The notes below the pieces were generated by a model. The model was not told the DNA's origin. It searched no databases and was given only the letters and a program-made list of their open reading frames with translations. Shown here piece after piece: positions 36,207 to 41,712 of a DNA stretch of 41,712 nucleotides. The stretch lies in assembly GCA_017622495.1 (NCBI GenBank), contig JAGAQY010000021.1:1-41712 (forward strand), read 5' to 3'. The translations under genes and the position numbers were made by a program. The DNA comes from Bacteroidaceae bacterium (lineage in GTDB: Bacteria > Bacteroidota > Bacteroidia > Bacteroidales > Bacteroidaceae). Numbering within the stretch: the stretch's first letter is position 1; each line of letters begins with the position of its first letter.

Positions 36207-36851
36207 ATGAGAGTTTTTGCAAGTATTCTATTGTGCGCACTGTGTTGTATGCAATCAGTGGCGCAGAACGAGGCTAAAATGATATATACCATTGACGACA
36301 AGCAGGAGATCGTCACGAATGATGAGTTTGCAGGGGGAACGTTGTCGGGTGTACAGATTTCAAAAGAGCCCCTTAGGATGACCGCGGGTGACACGTTTGG
36401 TCTTGAGCAAGAAAGCAACGAACAAGAAAAGGCCATAAAGATGCTGAGTGACTTCTATAGCAGGTATTTGTTTGGGCGGGGCGTTGCCCATTTCCAATTG
36501 GATGCTACGAAATACTGCACGCCACGCTTCCTAAGCAAACTGGGCGAGGACTACGGGAAACAGCTACAAGAGGACTACATCATCTCACAAGAGGAACTTG
36601 GTCTTGAATGGTGGAGTTTCTATAACTTTATCAATGGCTATCAGGACGGGCCGCATGATATTAATGAAGTAATGAAGGTCGTACACGAGCACGACAACAC
36701 TTACCGTATATATTTCATAGAGAATGGCTACGAGAACCACCGCTTGATAGACCTTGTGGAGCGCGACGATTCGTTGTTTATCGATGATGTATACCGACTA
36801 AAGTTTGAACTGATTGATAATGTATACAGACCTGTACGATACTATGAATAG
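36207..36851 (+). CDS. hypothetical secreted protein
   Basis: A 214-residue protein with a Sec signal peptide (MRVFASILLCALCCMQSVAQ, cleaved after about residue 20). The mature part has a helical segment with FYSRYLFGRGVAHFQLDATKY and a beta-rich end (YRIYFIENGYENHRLIDLVE). The layout recalls DUF3828-type periplasmic proteins, but I am not sure. The frame extends upstream into the previous gene; ATG 36207 directly precedes the signal peptide and is the start. Confidence 0.7.
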   Translation: MRVFASILLCALCCMQSVAQNEAKMIYTIDDKQEIVTNDEFAGGTLSGVQISKEPLRMTAGDTFGLEQESNEQEKAIKMLSDFYSRYLFGRGVAHFQLDATKYCTPRFLSKLGEDYGKQLQEDYIISQEELGLEWWSFYNFINGYQDGPHDINEVMKVVHEHDNTYRIYFIENGYENHRLIDLVERDDSLFIDDVYRLKFELIDNVYRPVRYYE

Positions 36852-36856
36852 AACGG

Positions 36857-37369
36857 CTACCTTCTATCCATAATTTGTTCTAAAGCTTCGGGCCCGAATT
36901 CGCGCCAATTATTCAGTTCCGCGGAATTAGGCTGATAGGCTTTGAGTTTTGCAAGCGAGTCGAGTTCAGCCATGAATGCCTCTGAACCATAGAGATATCC
37001 GCTCACGAAAGCACGATTGACAGCATCGCTGAAGTCTGCCCGCTGGCGAAGACGGCGGTCATAAAGATTGCGCATGTGCATGAAGACTGAATCGGCCTTG
37101 GCCTTCTCACCTAAATGATGCCACGCAAATGCTTCGGAGGCAAAAACTTCCGGAACATACCAAAAGATGGCTTGGGCAGAGTCGGATAGTGCCATTACGG
37201 CATCCCACTGAACACTGTCTTCTTCCATCAAACGGGTTATATCGTTGGCCAATTGCACATGCAGTGCCATTTGCTCTTCAGGGACTTTCAAGGGTATAGT
37301 ATCTGTAGGCGTATTATTACAGGCCAAGAATCCAAGTATGATACAGAAGCTGAATAATTTTCTTTGCAT
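36857..37369 (-). CDS. hypothetical lipoprotein
   Basis: A 170-residue protein with a signal peptide ending in lipobox GFLAC (Cys17), then a mostly helical domain that looks TPR-like (ALSDSAQAIFWYVPEVFASE, AFAWHHLGEKAKADSVFMHM). No specific family. It is convergent with the secreted protein gene (5 bases between stops) and has its own strong promoter. Confidence 0.7.
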   Translation of the reverse strand: MQRKLFSFCIILGFLACNNTPTDTIPLKVPEEQMALHVQLANDITRLMEEDSVQWDAVMALSDSAQAIFWYVPEVFASEAFAWHHLGEKAKADSVFMHMRNLYDRRLRQRADFSDAVNRAFVSGYLYGSEAFMAELDSLAKLKAYQPNSAELNNWREFGPEALEQIMDRR

Positions 37370-37391
37370 GACAATAGATGTTTTATTTGTG

Positions 37392-37423
37392 CAAAGGTAA
37401 AAATTGTTTTTGTATATTGCAAA
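37392..37423 (-). promoter_or_regulatory. promoter of the lipoprotein gene
   Basis: On the minus strand TTTG (37423-37420), a 20-bp spacer and TACCTTTG (37399-37392): a perfect consensus match. Start near 37386, 17 bases before the ATG. Confidence 0.8.
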
Positions 37424-37759
37424 TGCATCATCCTTGCGCTATCTCTTCCCAATCCCCAAGGCAATCAAAAAGAACGCAGCCACGAGGCGTTAGGAAAATG
37501 CAAAGCGTCAGCAAGAAATAGTAAACCGATGACAATCTGCCACGGGAGTTGAAAAGTCTATGCTTCCGATTTCTGTGGCGTGTAAGCAAATCGTAGGATT
37601 TCCTACCAATATGCTTCGAAAATTTTGTACGGGATTTCTGATCGTTTTGTTTGGTGGAGACAGTAAATTGCTCGTCTTTCTCTCTTATCATATAGAAATC
37701 CATACTTTTGGGAAACTTTCTTGGTGGCTGTAGGAAAAAACAAAAAGTTTCGGCTATTT
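37424..37759. other. intergenic region without a convincing gene
   Basis: About 340 bases with no supported gene. A minus-strand frame (37428-37703) is open for 91 codons but has no protein-like features. One short palindrome GTAGGA/TCCTAC (37593-37606) is present. Confidence 0.5.
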
Positions 37760-37791
37760 GTATTTACTAAACAAAGTATTTAGTATCTTTA
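37760..37791 (+). promoter_or_regulatory. promoter/operator of the DUF3791-DUF3990 operon
   Basis: A -7 box TATCTTTA (37784-37791) overlaps a repeat pair: GTATTTACTA (37760-37769) and GTATTTAGTA (37776-37785), 16 bases apart, one mismatch. ACTAAA/TTTAGT (37766-37771, 37779-37784) also forms an inverted repeat. This is a likely autoregulatory operator. TTTG lies 23 bases upstream of the -7 box, slightly too far. Confidence 0.5.
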
Positions 37792-37821
37792 CACCGTGAA
37801 AAATACAAATGGAGTTTCTGT

Positions 37822-38046
37822 ATGGATAAGAAATTTGTAGATAAGGTGAATTATATGATTGCTGTGATAAGCGATTTTGCAGCGATGCATTCGCTCAGCA
37901 ACGCGCAGTCGTATCGCTACTTGAACCGTTATAAGGGTCTGGAATTCATTGATAAGTACTATGAGGTGGAGCATACGCTCCCCTTCGAGGATGTAATAAC
38001 TGACCTTACGGCATACTGCAAACGGAAAGGAGGAGCACTGGCATGA
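37822..38046 (+). CDS. DUF3791-like protein, putative antitoxin
   Basis: A 74-residue small helical protein (KVNYMIAVISDFAAMHSLSN, then YLNRYKGLEFIDKYYEVEHT and FEDVITDLTAYCKRK). It fits the DUF3791 pattern, a family usually found directly before DUF3990 genes. Its stop overlaps the start of the next gene by 4 bases (ATGA). A neutralising role is inferred from position, size and overlap; it has no obvious DNA-binding motif. Confidence 0.72.
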   Translation: MDKKFVDKVNYMIAVISDFAAMHSLSNAQSYRYLNRYKGLEFIDKYYEVEHTLPFEDVITDLTAYCKRKGGALA

Positions 38047-38522
38047 AACTGTACCATGGCACAAACGTAGAGTTTAACGAAATAGATCTCACAAAATCAA
38101 AGGTTGGAAAGGATTTTGGTTGTGGGTTCTACCTGTCGGCAAATAGAGAACAAGCCATGGAATTGGCCAAGCGTAAAACCGAACAGAGTGGTGAGGGTGA
38201 GCCGAATGTTTACGAATATGAGTTTGACGAGACACTCTTGCAAGGTAATGAACTATTGGTACAGAACTTCGGTGAGTATAGCAGAGAGTGGGCAGAGTTC
38301 GTATTGGCCAACAGAAGAAATAGAACCCGTGACGCTGTGCATCCATACGATGTTGTGATAGGCCCCATCGCCAATGATACCGTAGGCTTTCAGATACGTC
38401 GCTTTACGGCAGGCATTATAGATATGGAGCGCTTCATTCAAGAACTGCAGTATATGAGGGGTATCAGTTTCCAGTACTTCTTCGGTACGGAGAGGGCTAT
38501 CAAGCAATTGAAACGAAGATGA
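38043..38522 (+). CDS. DUF3990-like protein, putative ADP-ribosyltransferase-fold toxin
   Basis: A 159-residue protein. The N-terminus KLYHGTNVEFNEIDLTKSKV and the block GKDFGCGFYLSANREQAMEL are the hallmarks of DUF3990, which has the look of the ADP-ribosyltransferase fold: His5 in YHGT would contact NAD, Tyr30 in GFYLS is the second motif. The third catalytic residue is not certain; the family-typical end ISFQYFFGTERAIKQL is present. Between two small overlapping genes, this fits the toxin of a TA operon. The target is unknown. Confidence 0.72.
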   Translation: MKLYHGTNVEFNEIDLTKSKVGKDFGCGFYLSANREQAMELAKRKTEQSGEGEPNVYEYEFDETLLQGNELLVQNFGEYSREWAEFVLANRRNRTRDAVHPYDVVIGPIANDTVGFQIRRFTAGIIDMERFIQELQYMRGISFQYFFGTERAIKQLKRR

Positions 38523-38743
38523 AAAAGGAGGAAATCAATTTCATGATAGAAGAGATAAGCAAGGAACTAATCTTATTGCTTGTCGAGGAGCGTGGTATGG
38601 AGTTACGCGAAGCATTCGATACATTGTATACTTCGGACACCTATGCACGCTTGATTGACTCAAAAAACGGATTGTACTCACAAAGCACTCCCTATATCTA
38701 CGAATGCTTGGAACATGAGTTGCTGACAGGAAAGATGATGTGA
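38519..38743 (+). CDS. small protein of the DUF3791-DUF3990 operon
   Basis: A 74-residue helical protein (EEISKELILLLVEERGMELR, then LYTSDTYARLIDSKNGLYSQ and YIYECLEHELLTGKMM). It overlaps the DUF3990 gene by 4 bases. Proteins of this type often accompany DUF3990 genes; it may be a second antitoxin component or accessory subunit. No named family with certainty. Confidence 0.65.
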   Translation: MKKEEINFMIEEISKELILLLVEERGMELREAFDTLYTSDTYARLIDSKNGLYSQSTPYIYECLEHELLTGKMM

Positions 38744-38762
38744 TATCCCCAAAGAGAATAAT

Positions 38763-39368
38763 ATGCTTTTGCCTTGCCTACATCCCGAACTTATTGAGGC
38801 TGGCTGCGACGAGGCTGGTCGTGGCTGCTTGGCAGGTGATGTGTATGCTGCTGCGGTGATACTGCCGCCCGACTATTCGCACCCCCTGCTCAACGACTCT
38901 AAGCAGCTCACCGAGCGGCAGCGCTATGCCCTGCGCGAAGATGTGGAGCGCGATGCGCTGGCTTGGGCGCTGGGCATCGTCACCGCCAAGGAGATCGACG
39001 AGATCAATATCCTCAATGCCTCTATCCTCGCCATGCACCGCGCCTTGGATGCGCTCACCCTGCGCCCTCAGTATATCGTCATCGACGGCAATAAGTTCAA
39101 ACCCTATGGCGACACTCCCTACGAGACGGTGGTCAAGGGCGACGGCAAGCTGATGAACATTGCGGCGGCCTCGATCCTCGCCAAGACCTACCGCGACGAC
39201 TACATGAACCGCCTGCACGAGGAGTACCCCCACTACGACTGGAACCACAACAAGGGATACCCCACCGCCAAGCACCGCGCGGGCATCAAGGAGCATGGCC
39301 TCACGCCCTATCACCGCATGAGCTACAACCTCTTGGGCGATGGGCAGCTGTCGCTCGACTTCGGATGA
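38763..39368 (+). CDS. rnhB: ribonuclease HII
   Basis: A 201-residue RNase HII that cuts the RNA strand of RNA-DNA hybrids and single ribonucleotides in DNA. The catalytic GCDEAGRGCLAG motif (Asp17, Glu18), NDSKQLTERQR, the IVIDGNKF segment and SILAKTYRDDYM are all present. Usual length. It starts 19 bases after the toxin-antitoxin-like operon on the same strand. Confidence 0.96.
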   Translation: MLLPCLHPELIEAGCDEAGRGCLAGDVYAAAVILPPDYSHPLLNDSKQLTERQRYALREDVERDALAWALGIVTAKEIDEINILNASILAMHRALDALTLRPQYIVIDGNKFKPYGDTPYETVVKGDGKLMNIAAASILAKTYRDDYMNRLHEEYPHYDWNHNKGYPTAKHRAGIKEHGLTPYHRMSYNLLGDGQLSLDFG

Positions 39369-39389
39369 CAAACCATAAAGATAAAGATT

Positions 39390-40067
39390 ATGAAAAAGAC
39401 ATTTCTCACACTCGCAGTGCTGCTCTGCTCCTTGGCAGGCATGGCGCAACGTCCCTCGGTAAGTATCCTTGGAGACTCATACTCCACCTTTGAGGGCTAC
39501 CTCACGCCCGACACGATGGATATATGGTACTTTGCCGGTCCGCAGGATGCCCGCCGCACCGATGTCAGCAAGGTGGGTGAGACTTGGTGGATGCAGCTTA
39601 TCAAGAAACGCGACTGGAAACTCGAAGTCAACAACTCGTGGTCGGGCTCTACCATCTGCTACACCGGCTATCGCGACGAGGACTACAGCAACCGCTCCTT
39701 CGTGTTGCGCACTGCCGCCCTCGGCAGTCCCGACATCATCCTCATCTTCGGTGGAACGAATGACTCATGGGCAGGTTCGCCCATCGGCGAGTACAAATAT
39801 GAGGGCTGGCGCCGTGCCGACCTCTACACCTTCCGCCCTGCCATGGCTTGCATGCTCTCGCGCATTCAGGAGCGCTACCCCACAGCCGATGTCTACTTCA
39901 TCTCCAATGACGGACTGAAGCCCGAGATTACCAGTTCGATGGAAGAGATCTGCAAGCATTACAATGTGCCGTTAATACAGCTTCAGGACATCAGCAAGAC
40001 CTCAGGCCACCCCAATGTGGAGGGTATGCGTCAGATTGCCGAGCAGATAGACAAGGCAATCAAGTAG
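39390..40067 (+). CDS. secreted SGNH/GDSL hydrolase
   Basis: A 225-residue secreted esterase-like protein with a signal peptide (MKKTFLTLAVLLCSLAGMAQ). The catalytic Ser30 is in SILGDSYSTF, the oxyanion Asn is in IFGGTNDSW (about residue 121) and the late His in SGHPNVEGM (about 209). The substrate could be an acetylated sugar or lipid ester; it cannot be told from sequence. It starts 21 bases after rnhB. Confidence 0.88.
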   Translation: MKKTFLTLAVLLCSLAGMAQRPSVSILGDSYSTFEGYLTPDTMDIWYFAGPQDARRTDVSKVGETWWMQLIKKRDWKLEVNNSWSGSTICYTGYRDEDYSNRSFVLRTAALGSPDIILIFGGTNDSWAGSPIGEYKYEGWRRADLYTFRPAMACMLSRIQERYPTADVYFISNDGLKPEITSSMEEICKHYNVPLIQLQDISKTSGHPNVEGMRQIAEQIDKAIK

Positions 40068-40075
40068 CCATGTGA

Positions 40076-40471
40076 TTACTCGCGTGTGCTCTTCCAGCGC
40101 TTCACCACGTGGCGTGTGACGAGCTGGCTAAACACAGCCGCAGCGAGACAACCGAGCGTGTTGAAGAGGAAGTCCCACCAATCGGCCGAACGGGTAGGGG
40201 TGAGCGTCTGCTGCCCTATCTCGATGAGTCCGCTGAAGAGGATAGGCGCTATGATAGCCCATGGGATGAGGCGCGATGCTTGGGGACGCTCGTGGCTCTT
40301 GAAGTACTCGAACCACAGCACCGTGCAGAAGCCGAAGTACATGATGAAGTGCAACACCTTGTCGATGTTGGTCACCTCGTTGAGCGGTGTCTCGGGCGGA
40401 TTGAAGAACGACAGAAACAGGATGATACCGATGATGATGATCGAGAGCGGATATTTCTTTAGATAACTCAT
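40076..40471 (-). CDS. VanZ-like membrane protein
   Basis: A 131-residue protein with four hydrophobic segments, starting YLKKYPLSIIIIGIILFLSF. The VanZ-like pattern is readable: DKVLHFIMYFGF, SGLIEIGQQTLTPTRSADWW and DFLFNTLGC. Function of the family is unclear (teicoplanin resistance in one member). The frame opens far upstream (40771), but that overlaps the divergent gene; ATG 40471 lies just after a TACCTTTG -7 box at 40497-40504. Confidence 0.85.
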   Translation of the reverse strand: MSYLKKYPLSIIIIGIILFLSFFNPPETPLNEVTNIDKVLHFIMYFGFCTVLWFEYFKSHERPQASRLIPWAIIAPILFSGLIEIGQQTLTPTRSADWWDFLFNTLGCLAAAVFSQLVTRHVVKRWKSTRE

Positions 40472-40547
40472 TCTGGAAAAGTAATGAAATACGTTACAAA
40501 GGTAGGAAGAATCTCTAATATTTGTCCTATTTGATATCATAACTTTT

Positions 40548-41477
40548 ATGTGGCGCGATTGGTTCACCTTTTCCCGGCAAGACCGCAGGGCTATCTTCCT
40601 GCTGACGGTGCTGATAGTGCTTGTGATGGCTGTGCTATGTACCAAGCCTCTGTGGCATGGTACCCATACGGTCTCTTTCTCTTCGACCGATTCTGTGATG
40701 GTTGCTCGCTTGCAGCCTGAGGCCTCGCAGCCCATTGTGCAGATTGCCTTGCACCCCTTCAACCCCAACACTGCCGATTCGCTGGAACTGCTCTCCGTGG
40801 GGCTTCCTCCCTATGTGGCAAGGAATATCCTTCGCTACCGCAAGGCAGGGGGCTCCTTCCGTCGGCCCGATGACCTTGCCCGCATATATGGCTTGCATGA
40901 TACGACGTTTGCCCGCGTGCGGCCCTATATAGAGATCCCTTCAGAGCGGCCTATGGAGCGAAAGTACGATGCACCTCGTGTGCACACCGAGCCCGATGAG
41001 CAGCCTACAGTCATCACCGAGCCCCTTGATACTCCACGCCACGAACATCCCTATGCCGAGTATATGCGTGCCAAGCACAAGCCGGGCGAGTTTGTTGACC
41101 TCAACAGGGCCGACACTGCCGAACTGATGAAGATACCGGGCATCGGTCCTGTGTATGCACGTATGATTGTGGAGTATCGCCAGCGCCTGGGTGGCTTCCA
41201 TAGCGTGGCCCAGCTGCGTGAGCTCGATGCCTCCTTGCCCAACGACCTGGGCGACTGGGTGCATGTGAGTGCACCTGCCACTGAGAAACTGCGTGTGAAC
41301 AGGCTCTCTGTCACCCAACTGCGCTCGCATCCTTACCTCACCTTCTATCAGGCGCGAGCCATTGTAGACTTGCGCAAGCGCGAGGGCAATATCCGCTCGG
41401 CACGCCAGCTCCTCTTCCTCGACGAGTTCACCGAAGCCGATATTGAGCGCCTGCAGCCTTACCTCTCGTTTGAGTGA
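40548..41477 (+). CDS. helix-hairpin-helix protein, ComEA-like
   Basis: A 309-residue protein with a short cytoplasmic start (MWRDWFTFSRQDRRA), one transmembrane helix (about residues 16-33) and three helix-hairpin-helix units: around 72-127 (NPNTADSLELLSVGLPPYVA), around 185-240 (LNRADTAELMKIPGIGPVYA) and around 255-309 (VTQLRSHPYLTFYQARAIVD). HhH repeats of ComEA type bind double-stranded DNA in the periplasm during uptake. Whether this organism is competent is unknown. It is divergent from the VanZ-like gene and followed by a strong palindrome. Confidence 0.87.
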   Translation: MWRDWFTFSRQDRRAIFLLTVLIVLVMAVLCTKPLWHGTHTVSFSSTDSVMVARLQPEASQPIVQIALHPFNPNTADSLELLSVGLPPYVARNILRYRKAGGSFRRPDDLARIYGLHDTTFARVRPYIEIPSERPMERKYDAPRVHTEPDEQPTVITEPLDTPRHEHPYAEYMRAKHKPGEFVDLNRADTAELMKIPGIGPVYARMIVEYRQRLGGFHSVAQLRELDASLPNDLGDWVHVSAPATEKLRVNRLSVTQLRSHPYLTFYQARAIVDLRKREGNIRSARQLLFLDEFTEADIERLQPYLSFE

Positions 41478-41481
41478 ATAG

Positions 41482-41513
41482 AGAGAGGGTGTGGCAATTG
41501 CCACACCCTCTCT
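41482..41513 (+). terminator. perfect 32-nt palindrome after the HhH gene
   Basis: AGAGAGGGTGTGGCAA is directly followed by its exact complement. A 16-bp stem without a loop would fold with a small forced loop. The T-run is weak (TGTCTATT), so it may be an intrinsic terminator or an mRNA stabiliser. Confidence 0.7.
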
Positions 41514-41612
41514 GTCTATTGGTTGAGAGCACCGGATATCACTTAATCACCGCTTTATTGCCATTGGCTTAATTTTTGGTAATAATATAGATGTTGTCCA
41601 AGCCTCGGTATT

Positions 41613-41712
41613 GTCCCCCTAGATTAGGGGGACGAGCGAAGCGGAGGGGGTATTATCTACGAGAAGCGTACCACCTCCCCCTCTTCGAGGGTACTCCTCC
41701 TAACCTAGGAGG
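41613..41712. repeat. GC-rich dispersed palindromic repeats at the right edge
   Basis: Three hairpins follow one another: GTCCCCCTA/TAGGGGGAC (41613-41621, 41625-41633); CGAAG and GGAGGGGG facing CCCCCTC and CTTCG (about 41636-41686); CCTCCTA/TAGGAGG (41696-41702, 41706-41712). They contain the word GGGGGACGAGCGAAGCGGAG, typical of dispersed repeats. The element probably continues past the window. Confidence 0.65.

Noticed and set aside
37428..37703. 91-codon minus-strand frame
   Set aside because: No signal, domain or coding character, and no promoter on that strand.
40472..40771. N-terminal extension of the VanZ-like protein
   Set aside because: It lies antisense to the HhH gene, covers the -7 box and has no VanZ sequence.

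Overview
The window is chromosomal DNA of a Bacteroidales bacterium, probably Prevotellaceae or Bacteroidaceae; I do not name a species. Evidence: gene order xerC-hpf-tRNAs-tuf-tRNA(Trp)-secE-nusG-rplKAJL-rpoBC, promoters of the Bacteroidetes type (TTTG, about 20 bp, TAnnTTTG) in front of many genes, few Shine-Dalgarno sequences, and many palindromic intergenic repeats of the kind common in this order.

Layout. 1-3.0 kb: repeat-rich spacer, an unknown lipoprotein, and an anti-sigma-like membrane protein with its ECF sigma factor (minus strand). 3.1-17.5 kb: one large information-processing block: XerC-type recombinase, ribosome hibernation factor, tRNA-Thr(TGT), Tyr, Gly, Thr(GGT), EF-Tu, tRNA-Trp, SecE, NusG, L11, L1, L10, L7/L12, RpoB, RpoC, with an intercistronic terminator-like hairpin between rplL and rpoB. 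17.5-17.75 kb: two identical tRNA-Asn genes on the minus strand, with terminators facing the rpoC terminator. 17.9-21 kb: PfkB kinase, S41 processing protease, small membrane protein. 21-26.5 kb: rimP-nusA-infB with a structured leader, then cvpA. 26.5-32 kb: a glutaredoxin-like gene divergent from sufB-sufC-sufD-sufS (Fe-S cluster assembly).

32.0-35.6 kb is accessory and visibly more AT-rich than the suf genes. It holds a four-palindrome cluster, a candidate structured non-coding RNA with its own -7 box and terminator, then a tight run of small genes: a WYL-domain transcription factor, an unknown protein, a GIY-YIG nuclease and three small unknown proteins. A related repeat lies at each end (32280-32351 and 35533-35588). 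This is the best candidate here for an undescribed module. 35.6-37.4 kb holds a two-TM STM3941-like protein, a secreted protein and a lipoprotein. 37.8-38.7 kb is a three-gene overlapping operon (DUF3791-like, DUF3990-like ADP-ribosyltransferase-fold protein, small unknown) that looks like a toxin-antitoxin unit. The window closes with rnhB, an SGNH hydrolase, a VanZ-like protein and a three-HhH ComEA-like protein, then GC-rich dispersed repeats.

All calls come from reading the sequence and from knowledge of protein families; no database search was run.
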